A stretch of 64,000 nucleotides of DNA from a bacterium (GTDB lineage Bacteria; JAJVIF01). Location: positions 310,001 through 374,000 of the forward strand of contig JAJVIF010000002.1 of the NCBI GenBank assembly GCA_022072165.1. The letters are read 5' to 3'. The notes beneath the pieces are model-generated. The model made no database searches and was not told the origin of the DNA. It saw only the letters and a list, made by a program, of their open reading frames with translations. Shown here piece by piece: positions 7,362-16,439 of the stretch; position 1 is the stretch's first letter, and every line of letters starts with the position of its first letter. A program made the position numbers and the translations under genes.

Positions 7362-8789
7362 CTAGCCCCCCTCGAAATAGATGTCCCGCCCGGCCCCCGC
7401 CACCACCTCTCCGAAGGTGGTGTATCGCTTCTGGAAACGCATCTCGATGTCCCGGGTCTGGCCGTTGCGATGCTTCGCCACCACCAGACTGATCTCGGCC
7501 TCCGCCCGCATGTCATCCAGATTGGCCCGGGGCGGGGCATACCCCGCGCCGGGGGCCGCCGGTCCAGCCGGGGCCTGGTCTTTGCGCCAGAGGAACATCA
7601 CGATGTCGGCATCCTGCTCGATAGATCCGGACTCCCGGAGGTCGCTGAGCTGCGGACGTTTGTCCGGGCGATTCTCGATGGCCCGGGACAACTGCGACAG
7701 CGCCACGACCGGCACATTGATTTCCCGTGCGATCCCCTTGAGGGTCCGGCTGATTTCTGAAATCTCCTGCGCCCGGTTATCCGATCGCTTCAGGCTCGGC
7801 CCCTGCATGAGCTGGAGGTAGTCCACGATCACCAGGTCCAGGGGCTGATCGCCCTGGCGCTGCAACATACGGAGTTGCGCCCGCAGTTCGAGTGGTGTGA
7901 GCGCTGGCGTATCGAAGATGGTGATGTCGCACCGCTGCAGCCGGTTCGTGGCGTTCAGCAGTTCCCGGACACCCACGGTCCCCCGCTTCAGTTCCATGGA
8001 GTCGACCATCCCCGCAATCGACACCAGGCGATACGCCAGCTGCTTCGCGCTCATTTCCAGCGAGAAGATCGCCACCCGGGAACCATTGTGCGCGGCGTTG
8101 AACGCCATGTTCAGTGCCATGGCGGTCTTCCCGACACTGGGACGCGCCGCCAGAATGATCAGGTCGCTCCGCTGAAGCCCCAGAGTGAGGTGGTCGAGGT
8201 TGGTGAAGCCCGTCCGGGTCCCGGTGAAGGGATCGGTTTGATTCTGACGATCCTGCAGCTCCCGGATGATGGGGGCCAGCAGGTCCCGGACATTCACCGA
8301 TGAGGAGTCATGCCGCACCTGAACAATCGCGTTGAACTGACGAGTGGCATCGTCGAGGAGGTCCGTGAGCGAGGACTGGTCATCCGACGCCCGCTCCATG
8401 AGCTGTCGTCCGAACGACCGCAACTGCCGCAGGACCGCCTTGTCTTTGATGATCTCGCCGTAGGTCTGCACATGTCCCGGGTCCGCCACCCGGTCGAAGA
8501 GACTCGCGAGGCGGGGATAGCCCCCGACCCCTTCCAGCTGATGATGCGACGTGAGCCAGTCCGCCAGGGTCACCAGGTCGATGGGGCGACCCTGGTCGTG
8601 CATGGTCTTGAGGGCGGCATAGAGCCGGGCATTGGCCTCGCTAAAAAAGTGCTGCTCATGCAGCGACACCGGCGGCGAAATCACTTCATTCAGGCAACTC
8701 GGCTGCAACAGAATCGCGCTCAGCAACGCCTCCTCGGCATCGAGGTTGCTGGGCAGGGCGGACTCGGGACGTACGACACGAACTGACAC
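7362..8789 (-). CDS. dnaB: replicative DNA helicase DnaB
   Basis: 475-residue hexameric 5'-3' replication-fork helicase. The N-terminal primase-interacting domain begins LPSNLDAEEALLSAI. The RecA-like domain has Walker A ARPSVGKT (~residue 218), Walker B (LVIVDYLQLM) and the DnaB-typical blocks SLEMS and LSQLSRAIE, ending with DIEMRFQ. The start is placed at GTG 8789 because the family begins only about 10 residues before that Asn-Leu-Asp block; AAGGA lies upstream. Readings upstream of this GTG give Pro/Gly/Arg-rich sequence typical of non-coding high-GC DNA. Confidence 0.95.
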   Translation of the reverse strand: MSVRVVRPESALPSNLDAEEALLSAILLQPSCLNEVISPPVSLHEQHFFSEANARLYAALKTMHDQGRPIDLVTLADWLTSHHQLEGVGGYPRLASLFDRVADPGHVQTYGEIIKDKAVLRQLRSFGRQLMERASDDQSSLTDLLDDATRQFNAIVQVRHDSSSVNVRDLLAPIIRELQDRQNQTDPFTGTRTGFTNLDHLTLGLQRSDLIILAARPSVGKTAMALNMAFNAAHNGSRVAIFSLEMSAKQLAYRLVSIAGMVDSMELKRGTVGVRELLNATNRLQRCDITIFDTPALTPLELRAQLRMLQRQGDQPLDLVIVDYLQLMQGPSLKRSDNRAQEISEISRTLKGIAREINVPVVALSQLSRAIENRPDKRPQLSDLRESGSIEQDADIVMFLWRKDQAPAGPAAPGAGYAPPRANLDDMRAEAEISLVVAKHRNGQTRDIEMRFQKRYTTFGEVVAGAGRDIYFEGG

Positions 8790-9135
8790 GCGGGACCATC
8801 CTTGGATGCGAGGACCAGCACGTTGGGCTGGTCCGGTACTGCGCCGGCCGGACTCTGGTGAGCAGAGCCCGATGGGGGGAGGAGCGTACGCCCCTTTTCG
8901 GTCGCTGTACCCCCCGGGGGAAGCAATACGGAGGAGATGTGACGGGGCTGGGGAGAACTCCTGCTTGACCGACTCGGGGTCTTGCGTACTCCCGCCTACC
9001 ATGCGGATGCTTCGGGTGCGGATGATCGGTGCCACACGGAAGTTTCCGAAAAGAGTCTCCCGCGGATACCTCCAAACTGGTGGCCACATACAGGCCGGGA
9101 CCAGACGTCAAGCACCGAATTCTGGACACCCGGCG
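8790..9135. other. 346-base intergenic region between livF and dnaB
   Basis: No gene is supported here. It holds an 8-bp perfect hairpin near dnaB (GGACCAGC 8812-8819 and GCTGGTCC 8827-8834) that would lie in the dnaB leader. I saw no clear promoter or known RNA motif. Confidence 0.5.
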
Positions 9136-9861
<726 letters not shown>

Positions 9862-9902
9862 CGCGGGGCGAGTATAGGACGCGACGGGCCACTACGGGTC
9901 GG

Positions 9903-9908
9903 TACAAT
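9903..9908 (+). promoter_or_regulatory. TACAAT -10 box, leaderless start of the M14 peptidase gene
   Basis: TACAAT lies six bases before ATG 9915, so transcription would begin at or next to the start codon and no ribosome-binding site is present. This is the clearest of about fourteen cases of this arrangement in the window. Confidence 0.6.
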
Positions 9909-9914
9909 CGCCCT

Positions 9915-11216
9915 ATGTCGCGTCTGTGGTGCCCCCTGATCGCCGGGCTCCTGCTGCTGCTCCCCATACCTGCCATCGCGGTCGGCAGCGGGTCCCCGCA
10001 CTTTGTGCCACCCGTGACCTTCCACGCCGGAGCGCACCTGGATCCCGGTCTCGCCAATCCTGGCCACTTGCGACATCCCCAGAGCACGGCCCTGCTGCGG
10101 GGCTGGCCTGCGACGTTTGACATCGAGGCACTCACCTTCGGTGCCCCGGAAGGGGCCAGCCGTCGCATCCTGCTCATCGGGGGGATTCACGGCGATGAGG
10201 CCGTGAGCTTTCTGTTCGCGGAGCTGTTGCGACGGCAGCTGGAGGCCGAAGAGCGGGCGGGAGCGGTCGATGGACTGCTCTCCACACTTCGCGCCGCCGA
10301 TACTCAACTGGTCATCATCCCCTGCCTGAATCCCTACGGCACCCTGGCCGGCCTCCGCCCAAATTTTCGCCGGGAGCTGCCGGCAGAAGCGCAACTGAGT
10401 GAACTGGGCGACGACTGGCTGACTCGTCCCCCGTGGTGGGATCGCCGTCGGGGCGTGGACCTCAATCGCAACTTTCCCGTCAATCTCTCCTGCAGCGACC
10501 CCGCCCTGCAGCGCGTCGATGGCGAGGGGACCCATCAGTGGGATGCTCTCGGGGGCTGCCATCAGCAGGAGTACTACTACGGTGGCCTGCTGGACTGGAC
10601 CGACTGCGCCCCGGAGCCCGCCAATCAGTTTTTGCTGCGGGTGATACGCCAGCTTCGCCCGGATGTCGTCATTGCGCTCCATCAGGAGGCCCGGGTGATG
10701 TATGTCGATGTCGCAGAGTCGCTGATCACAGCAGCTCCGCGCTGGGCTCCGTTTATCGATGCGATGCACGAGGCGTTTAACGCCTCACTCCTGCCCCGGC
10801 AGCGGGGAGCCGGGAGTGGTCCGGTGACCTTCGGCCGGCGGGTGAACGGGAGTGTTATCGCCCCGGAAGCGCTTGTGAATGATTTCTCACCGGGGGGCTA
10901 TGGGGCCGCGCTGTCGCTCTACAGTGGAGTGGTCCTCACGCTGGAACTGACCCACGATCAGTCCGATGCTGAGACGGATGCCTGCTGGTTCCCGGAAGGG
11001 ATGCTCCTCACCTACACTGATGATCTCTCCATCCGGCAGCTACGGGAAGTCGACCGGCTCGATACCCTGCTGAGTCGCTTTCGGGGTCCGCTGTTGCAAT
11101 GGATCCTGACCCTTGACCCGGAGTGTCCGGATCATTTTGAACTCCCATCAGACCATGTCGTCACTGGGGCTCGGCTCCTGGTCCCCCGGACGATGCTGGA
11201 TCAACTGGCGCCGTGA
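9915..11216 (+). CDS. exported M14-family zinc carboxypeptidase
   Basis: 433 residues starting at ATG 9915 with a signal peptide (hydrophobic to about PAIAVGS). Zinc-site motif HGDE (HxxE, ~residue 92), the substrate-binding block DLNRNFP (~183), a second His ligand in ALHQEA (~255) and a catalytic Glu candidate in LTLELTHD (~343) appear in M14 order. It should cleave C-terminal residues of peptides, or peptidoglycan peptides, outside the cytoplasm. An ~80-residue insertion between the Asn-Arg-Asn block and the His block contains a PxxWWD and a YYYGGLL segment. It converges with moaA. Confidence 0.85.
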   Translation: MSRLWCPLIAGLLLLLPIPAIAVGSGSPHFVPPVTFHAGAHLDPGLANPGHLRHPQSTALLRGWPATFDIEALTFGAPEGASRRILLIGGIHGDEAVSFLFAELLRRQLEAEERAGAVDGLLSTLRAADTQLVIIPCLNPYGTLAGLRPNFRRELPAEAQLSELGDDWLTRPPWWDRRRGVDLNRNFPVNLSCSDPALQRVDGEGTHQWDALGGCHQQEYYYGGLLDWTDCAPEPANQFLLRVIRQLRPDVVIALHQEARVMYVDVAESLITAAPRWAPFIDAMHEAFNASLLPRQRGAGSGPVTFGRRVNGSVIAPEALVNDFSPGGYGAALSLYSGVVLTLELTHDQSDAETDACWFPEGMLLTYTDDLSIRQLREVDRLDTLLSRFRGPLLQWILTLDPECPDHFELPSDHVVTGARLLVPRTMLDQLAP

Positions 11217-11238
11217 AACGGCGTGAACGTACGGCCTG

Positions 11239-12342
11239 CTAGCCGCCAGTGGAGCGAATCCACGATGCCACCTGCTCCCCTCCCTGCCAGTCTTCTTCCG
11301 CTTTGAGTCCATGCCCCTCGGGCTTGTTCATGACCGCCTGGTGATAGGCCCAGATCAGTTCTTCATCTGAACGTTCATTCAGGAGGAGGGGCCGGAAATC
11401 GACCCCGATGGGACTGAAGAGGCAGGGACGCAGGATTCCGGTGGCGGTAAAGCGGAGCCGACTGCAGCTGCCGCAGAAGTTCGCTGACAGGCTCGCGATG
11501 AACCCCACTTTGCCGGGGGAATCGACATGCTGCCAGACCGTGGCGACTCCGCCATCAGCCGGCAGTGGCCGGAGGGCATAGCGCTCCTGCAGGGCCTCGT
11601 TCAGCCCGGTCAGGGGCCTGAAGGCTTCCTGCCGCCACCCGGTGCCGCACAGGGGCATGAACTCGATGAAGCGCAGTTCCAGATCCCGCTGGCGTCCAAA
11701 CTCCACCAATCGCTCCGCTTCCTCCAGGGTCAGATCATTGAGGGCCACCGTATTGAGCTTCACCTCGAGCCCGGCATCCAGGGCCGCCTCGATGCCATCC
11801 AGGACCGGCGCGAGTTGCCCCCCCCGGGTAATGACCGCGAAGCGATGGGGGTCAAGGCTGTCGATGCTGATGTTGATGGTCCGCAGACCCGCCTGGGCTA
11901 ACGGACGGGCCAGGTCGGCCAGCAGGACCCCATTTGTGGTGAGTCCAACGCTCGTGATCCCTGGCAGCTGACTGAGTCGCCGGATGAAGGTCGTGAGCCC
12001 GGGGCGAATCGTCGGCTCGCCACCGGTGACCCGGATTTTGGTGATCCCAAGTCGCGCCCCGATTTCTGCGAGCCGCTCCAGATGCGCGAAGGTCAGGAAG
12101 TCCTCCCGCTGCGCCAGTGGTACGCCTTCCTCGGGGACACAGTAGGTGCAGGAGAGATTGCAGCGATCAGTCACCGACAGCCGCAAGTAGGACTTGGGGC
12201 GGCCGAAGCGATCCACGAGGCGGGTCGGCAATCGGTCATCAGCGGGTTGCGCCAGATCGGGGGTGGTGCGGCTCACATGCTTATGGGGCGAAAAGGCCTC
12301 TGCCAGGGGTGGCCACTGGTCCTGGAGGGTGTCGATGCTCAT
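11239..12342 (-). CDS. moaA: GTP 3',8-cyclase MoaA
   Basis: 367-residue radical SAM enzyme that starts molybdenum cofactor synthesis from GTP. It has the N-terminal cluster motif CNLSCTYC (~60), TGGEPTIRP, and the C-terminal second cluster FCGSCSRLRFTATG followed by LRPCL. It ends in the Gly-Gly pair characteristic of MoaA. About 45 extra residues precede the radical SAM core. The start at 12342 has an AAGGGGG-like site upstream. It is divergent from the XdhC-like gene; moeA is at the other end of the window. Confidence 0.95.
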   Translation of the reverse strand: MSIDTLQDQWPPLAEAFSPHKHVSRTTPDLAQPADDRLPTRLVDRFGRPKSYLRLSVTDRCNLSCTYCVPEEGVPLAQREDFLTFAHLERLAEIGARLGITKIRVTGGEPTIRPGLTTFIRRLSQLPGITSVGLTTNGVLLADLARPLAQAGLRTINISIDSLDPHRFAVITRGGQLAPVLDGIEAALDAGLEVKLNTVALNDLTLEEAERLVEFGRQRDLELRFIEFMPLCGTGWRQEAFRPLTGLNEALQERYALRPLPADGGVATVWQHVDSPGKVGFIASLSANFCGSCSRLRFTATGILRPCLFSPIGVDFRPLLLNERSDEELIWAYHQAVMNKPEGHGLKAEEDWQGGEQVASWIRSTGG

Positions 12343-12434
12343 CGGTCTGGCGTTCCCCCTTGCGCTCGCTGCGCTGTATCGTACCCGGCCCTGCGGGCAA
12401 AAAATGTGAGGTATGCTAATTAATTGAAGGCCGG

Positions 12435-12440
12435 TACACT
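12435..12440 (+). promoter_or_regulatory. TACACT -10 box, leaderless start of the XdhC-like gene
   Basis: TACACT ends six bases before ATG 12447. The intervening bases are all C, so there is no ribosome-binding site. Confidence 0.55.
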
Positions 12441-12446
12441 CCCCCC

Positions 12447-13268
12447 ATGGCCCTGGTGCAGCCCGACATCTATGCCGCAGTCGTTCGGCTGCTGGATGGC
12501 GCTCAGCGGGGAGCCTTGTGTGTCGTGGTGCGGGCCACCGGGTCGGTGCCGGGCAAGCTCGGCGCGAAGATGCTCCTGTACGCTGATGGGTCGCAACTCG
12601 GGACCATCGGCGGCGCCGGGCTGGAAGAGCAGGTCAAAGCTCGTGCCCGGGAGGCCATGGCTACCGGACAGAGCGGCTGCTTCCGATTCGACCTGAGCAA
12701 ATGGAAGCCCGGGGGCCTCAACAGCCTCTGCGGCGGGACCGTGGAGGTCTACGTGGAAGCCCTCATCCCCCTCCCTCATCTGCTTCTCTGCGGTGGCGGC
12801 CATGTCGCACAAGCCCTGGCGCGCCAGTGCGACCTGCTGGGCTATCGCTACGCCGTCCTGGATGACCGTCAGGACTTCCTGGACTCCGCCATCTTCCCAG
12901 CGGCGACCGGGCGGTATCTCTCGACTCCGGCCCAGCTCCTCCCGCCAGAACTGGATCTGGCGGCCTACTCGCATATCTATCTGCTGGGGTATAGCTGGGA
13001 GCTCGATGCCCGGTGGCTGGCGGCAATCCTGCCGCAGACGGCGCACTATGTCGGTGCCATCGGCAGCAAAACCAAGGCGACTTCGTTGCGCCGGGAACTG
13101 GCGGAACAGGGGCTGGAAGCCGGGACCATCGACCGGCTAGTCTGTCCCATCGGACTCGCCATTGGCGCTGAGAGTCCCGCAGAAATCGCCGTCGCGGTGG
13201 TAGCCGACCTGATTCAGCAGACCAAGCCTGCGGCGGCGGCGGGTTCGACCACCAGCCCTCCGGCATAA
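12447..13268 (+). CDS. XdhC/CoxI-family protein
   Basis: 273 residues. The N-terminal XdhC domain has VVRATGSVPGKLGAKML and GTIGGAGLE. The C-terminal Rossmann-like domain has LLLCGGGHVAQALA (~113), a DDR block and YVGAIGSKTK. Family members carry and sulfurate molybdenum cofactor for xanthine dehydrogenase/CO dehydrogenase-type enzymes. The position opposite moaA fits. No molybdoenzyme structural gene is in the window. The C-terminus is a short Ala/Ser/Thr-rich tail. Confidence 0.85.
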   Translation: MALVQPDIYAAVVRLLDGAQRGALCVVVRATGSVPGKLGAKMLLYADGSQLGTIGGAGLEEQVKARAREAMATGQSGCFRFDLSKWKPGGLNSLCGGTVEVYVEALIPLPHLLLCGGGHVAQALARQCDLLGYRYAVLDDRQDFLDSAIFPAATGRYLSTPAQLLPPELDLAAYSHIYLLGYSWELDARWLAAILPQTAHYVGAIGSKTKATSLRRELAEQGLEAGTIDRLVCPIGLAIGAESPAEIAVAVVADLIQQTKPAAAAGSTTSPPA

Positions 13269-13275
13269 TCATCCC

Positions 13276-13689
13276 GTGTCCCGTGCCACTGACCGGCTCT
13301 GGAATGCTGCCGGTTCCGAACCGGACCCACCGGTGGAACCGACTCCCGGTCCTCCTGAATTGCAACATTTGATGCGCCGCCTGCACGATCAGGAGCCCGA
13401 CGACTCCGGGGAACCATCCCCGGCCCCGCCGACACCGGAGCGGGATCCGCGTCTGCTGTACACCACGACCTTTCTGCAACTGATCCTCATTCCCGCTATT
13501 CTCTTTGGGCCGATGCTCTCGTATCCGAGCAATGCCCTGGCGATGGGCTCTTCCGGGGGACTGGCGCTAATTCTGGCGTATCTGGAACTCCAGAATCGGC
13601 AGAAGTGGTTTGCCCTGATTTCGTTGGTGGTGGGGCTGATGCTGTTGGCCAACGCGCTGGCGATCCTGAGTCAGGGGGCATCAGGCTGA
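13276..13689 (+). CDS. small membrane protein, Pro-rich N-terminus
   Basis: 137 residues from GTG 13276, with a CATAAT box (13264-13269) six bases upstream. The first ~60 residues are Pro/Glu/Asp-rich and soluble. The rest forms about three hydrophobic helices, around FLQLILIPAILFGPML, GGLALILAYLEL and ALISLVVGLMLLANALA. No family was recognised. It sits between the XdhC-like gene and the iron-transport promoter. Confidence 0.6.
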   Translation: MSRATDRLWNAAGSEPDPPVEPTPGPPELQHLMRRLHDQEPDDSGEPSPAPPTPERDPRLLYTTTFLQLILIPAILFGPMLSYPSNALAMGSSGGLALILAYLELQNRQKWFALISLVVGLMLLANALAILSQGASG

Positions 13690-13710
13690 CACAATTTTGA
13701 TGTGAGTCAC

Positions 13711-13738
13711 TTGACGGGCGGAGCGAAATGGGTAGGAT
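13711..13738 (+). promoter_or_regulatory. promoter of the iron-transport operon
   Basis: TTGACG (13711-13716), 16 bases, TAGGAT (13733-13738). It is followed immediately by the palindromic operator at 13744-13764. Confidence 0.6.
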
Positions 13739-13743
13739 GCTCC

Positions 13744-13764
13744 TGCAATTGCAACGCAGTTGCA
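13744..13764 (+). promoter_or_regulatory. overlapping palindromes, probable metal-responsive operator
   Basis: Two overlapping inverted repeats: TGCAATTGCA (13744-13753) and TGCAAC-GCA-GTTGCA (13750-13764). They cover the expected transcription start, where a repressor would block initiation. TGCAA/TTGCA half sites resemble those bound by some Fur/Mur-type regulators. The regulator itself is not in the window. Confidence 0.55.
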
Positions 13765-13797
13765 GTTACACATCAGCATCCCGCCAAGGATCACCAC

Positions 13798-14808
13798 ATG
13801 TCCCGCACCGCCCCCCTCGCTCTCCTGGCACTCGCCGCACTCCTCCTGGCCCCGGCGCAGCCGGCCGTTGCCGACTCCCCCTCGCTGGTCCTCTACTCCG
13901 GACGCTCCAAGAGCCTCGTGGATCCGCTGATCCAGGCGTTCACCAAAGAAACTGGCATTCGGGTCCAGGTCAACTATGGCGGCAGCACTGAGCTCGCCCT
14001 GACCCTCCTCACCGAAGGGAAGCAGAGCCCCTGCGATGTCTTCTGGTCGCAGGAAGCTGGAGCCCTCGGACAGCTTTCAGCGAATGGCAGTCTCAGGGGC
14101 CTTCCCCAGGGCATCCTGGGTCAGGTGCCGTCGCGGTATCGCAGCGAAAAGGGGCACTGGATCGCCACCAGCGGACGTGCCCGGGTGCTCGATTACTCCA
14201 CGGAGCGCGTCAAGCCCGAAGAGCTCCCCGCAAGCGTGATGGATCTGACCCAGCCGCAATTCGCGGGTCGAGTCGGCTGGGCACCAACCAACGCTTCCTT
14301 CCAGGCGTTTGTCACTGCTATGCGTGGGGAATACGGTGAAGAGCAGACCCGGACCTGGCTGAAGCAGATGGATGCCAACGGGGCGAAGCGTTTTGCCAAC
14401 AACTCCGCCATTGTCGAAGCGATTGCGGCGGGACAGGTCGATTTCGGCCTCACCAATCACTACTACCTCCTGCGCTACAAGAAGGCAAACGCCAACTACC
14501 CCGTGACTGCCGGTCGCTTCCAGCCCGGAGACCTGGGGAATCTGGTGAATGTCGCTGGCGTGGGCATCATGAGCACCTCAAAGAACCAGGCAGCCGCTGA
14601 GACGTTCATCAAGTACCTGCTGACCCCGATGGCCCAGCAGTATGTGACCTCAGACATCTTCGAGTATCCCGTCACGGCCACGGCGATTCCCCCCAGTGCC
14701 CTGCTGCCAACCGAAGAGCTCCTGCAGCTGGCACCGGCAGTCGACCTCGACAGCATGGCGGACCTGGATGGCACGCTGGCACTGCTTCAGGAGGCGGGGC
14801 TGCTATAG
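13798..14808 (+). CDS. fbpA: iron(III) ABC transporter substrate-binding protein (FbpA type)
   Basis: 336 residues from ATG 13798 (AAGGA upstream) with a signal peptide ending near AVADS. The family blocks are clear: LVLYSGRSKSLVDPLI, DVFWSQEAGALG, SGRARVLDYS, GRVGWAPTNASFQ, and the tyrosine pair in NHYYLLRY (~residue 222) that binds ferric iron in FbpA/FutA proteins. It should capture Fe3+ in the periplasm and deliver it to the permease encoded next. The molybdate-binding (ModA) alternative is rejected by these iron-type motifs. Confidence 0.9.
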   Translation: MSRTAPLALLALAALLLAPAQPAVADSPSLVLYSGRSKSLVDPLIQAFTKETGIRVQVNYGGSTELALTLLTEGKQSPCDVFWSQEAGALGQLSANGSLRGLPQGILGQVPSRYRSEKGHWIATSGRARVLDYSTERVKPEELPASVMDLTQPQFAGRVGWAPTNASFQAFVTAMRGEYGEEQTRTWLKQMDANGAKRFANNSAIVEAIAAGQVDFGLTNHYYLLRYKKANANYPVTAGRFQPGDLGNLVNVAGVGIMSTSKNQAAAETFIKYLLTPMAQQYVTSDIFEYPVTATAIPPSALLPTEELLQLAPAVDLDSMADLDGTLALLQEAGLL

Positions 14809-14831
14809 CCACCAGCGCGATTCCGGTCACG

Positions 14832-16421
14832 ATGCAGCAATCCCGCAGGGCCGGCACCACAGCGCCGGTCCTGCTGCTGTCTGGCGCGATCCTGCTGATC
14901 CTCCTGCTGGTGCTGCCGCTTTGCTTTTTGTTCGTGCAGGCAGTGCAGGCGGACCCGCAGCAACTCCGTGACTGGGTGCTCCGCCCGCGAACCCTGCGGC
15001 TGCTCGGCAATACGCTGTTACTCAGCGCTGGTGTCGGAGTTCTCACCACGCTGATGGCCGCGCCGCTAGCCTGGCTGACAACTCACGCGGACCTGCCGGG
15101 ACGTCGCTGGTGGACTCTCGCCGGAGTTTTGCCCCTCGCGATCCCTGGGTACCTGATGGCGTACACCCTGTTGGGACTGGGAGGCTACACGGGTCTGATC
15201 GCCGAATTGACACCCTTTGATCAGGTCCAGCGTCTGGCGGGCTACCCCGGAGCGCTTCTGGCGCTTTCCCTCGCGAATTTTCCCTATCTCTATCTGCCAC
15301 TCCGCACCGGTCTGCTGCGGCTGGACCCCGCACTGGAAGAGACCGCCCGTTCCCTGGGGGCAACTCCTGCAGAAGTATTTGGGCGCATTACGCTTCCGCA
15401 GCTGGTCCCCGCCTATGCGGGAGGACTTTTACTGGTGCTGCTGCATGTGATCGGCGACTTCGGGGTCGTGAGTCTGATGCGGTACGAGACCCTCTCGTAT
15501 TCGCTCTACGCCTCGCTCTTCAGCCGCGGGTATGCCGCAGTAATGGGGTTGCTGCTGGTGGCCCTCGCCTGTCTGTTGCTGCTCGCGGATGCCCGTCTCA
15601 TTGCGGTCCTGCGGCTGGATCGAACAGGATCCGGCGCGGGGCGACTCCGTCAGCCGGTGCCGCTGGGGCGACTCCGCTTCCCCGCACTCTGCTGGTTGGG
15701 GATCATCTCGCTGCTGAGCCTGGGGCTGCCGTTGTTGTCGCTGGCGTTTTGGAGCCTCAAAGCCTCCTGGTGGTCGTTGCTGGTGGATCTGTTCCGCGCA
15801 TTGGGAGCTTCGTTGTCCGGCAGTCTGCCGGCGGCACTGCTGACACCACTCCTCGCGCTCCTCCTCGCCTGGCTGGCGCGACGCCATCCATCGGGGGCCA
15901 GTCGCTGGCTCGAGCGCGGGGCGTTCCTCGGCTATGCCACTCCGCCGCTGGCCTTCGCGCTGGGGTGGGCCATTCTGGCGCTCCGTGTCCCAGCCCTGGG
16001 GCTTTATCAGTCGCTCCCTCTGCTGGTACTTGCCTACAGCCTCCACTTTCTGGCTGAGGCGATCGGCCCCTTGCGGACCAGTCTGCAGTTGGCGAGTCCC
16101 CGCCTTGAGGAAGCCTCGCGGGCCCTGGGCTGGGGTCCAGTCCCGACCTTTCGCCGTGTGACCCTGCCGCTGCTCAGCGGCGGACTCATCGCCAGCGCTG
16201 CGCTGGTCTTTTTATCGTGCATGAAGGAACTCCCGCTCACGATGGTGCTGGCACCGTTGGGACATCACACGCTGGCGTATAACCTGTACGATCGGACCTC
16301 CGAGGCGGACTTCGCTGCCGGAGCGCCCTATGCGCTGGCGATACTGCTCTTCGCCGCCGCGTTCGTGGGGCTGCTGCTGCAGCAGGAGCGAGCCTCCACC
16401 ACAGCTCCCAAGTCCAGCTAG
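14832..16421 (+). CDS. fbpB: iron(III) ABC transporter permease, fused double-domain (FbpB type)
   Basis: 529 residues with about twelve hydrophobic segments in two homologous halves. Each half has an EAA loop that docks on the ATPase: EETARSLGATPAEVFGRITLP (~170) and EEASRALGWGPVPTFRRVTLP (~426). The fused two-permease layout is typical of ferric iron (FbpB) and thiamine importers. The start is 23 bases after the binding-protein stop and 18 bases separate it from the ATPase gene, so this is one operon. Confidence 0.9.
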   Translation: MQQSRRAGTTAPVLLLSGAILLILLLVLPLCFLFVQAVQADPQQLRDWVLRPRTLRLLGNTLLLSAGVGVLTTLMAAPLAWLTTHADLPGRRWWTLAGVLPLAIPGYLMAYTLLGLGGYTGLIAELTPFDQVQRLAGYPGALLALSLANFPYLYLPLRTGLLRLDPALEETARSLGATPAEVFGRITLPQLVPAYAGGLLLVLLHVIGDFGVVSLMRYETLSYSLYASLFSRGYAAVMGLLLVALACLLLLADARLIAVLRLDRTGSGAGRLRQPVPLGRLRFPALCWLGIISLLSLGLPLLSLAFWSLKASWWSLLVDLFRALGASLSGSLPAALLTPLLALLLAWLARRHPSGASRWLERGAFLGYATPPLAFALGWAILALRVPALGLYQSLPLLVLAYSLHFLAEAIGPLRTSLQLASPRLEEASRALGWGPVPTFRRVTLPLLSGGLIASAALVFLSCMKELPLTMVLAPLGHHTLAYNLYDRTSEADFAAGAPYALAILLFAAAFVGLLLQQERASTTAPKSS

Positions 16422-16439
16422 TCCCCGCCAGGAGCGACA

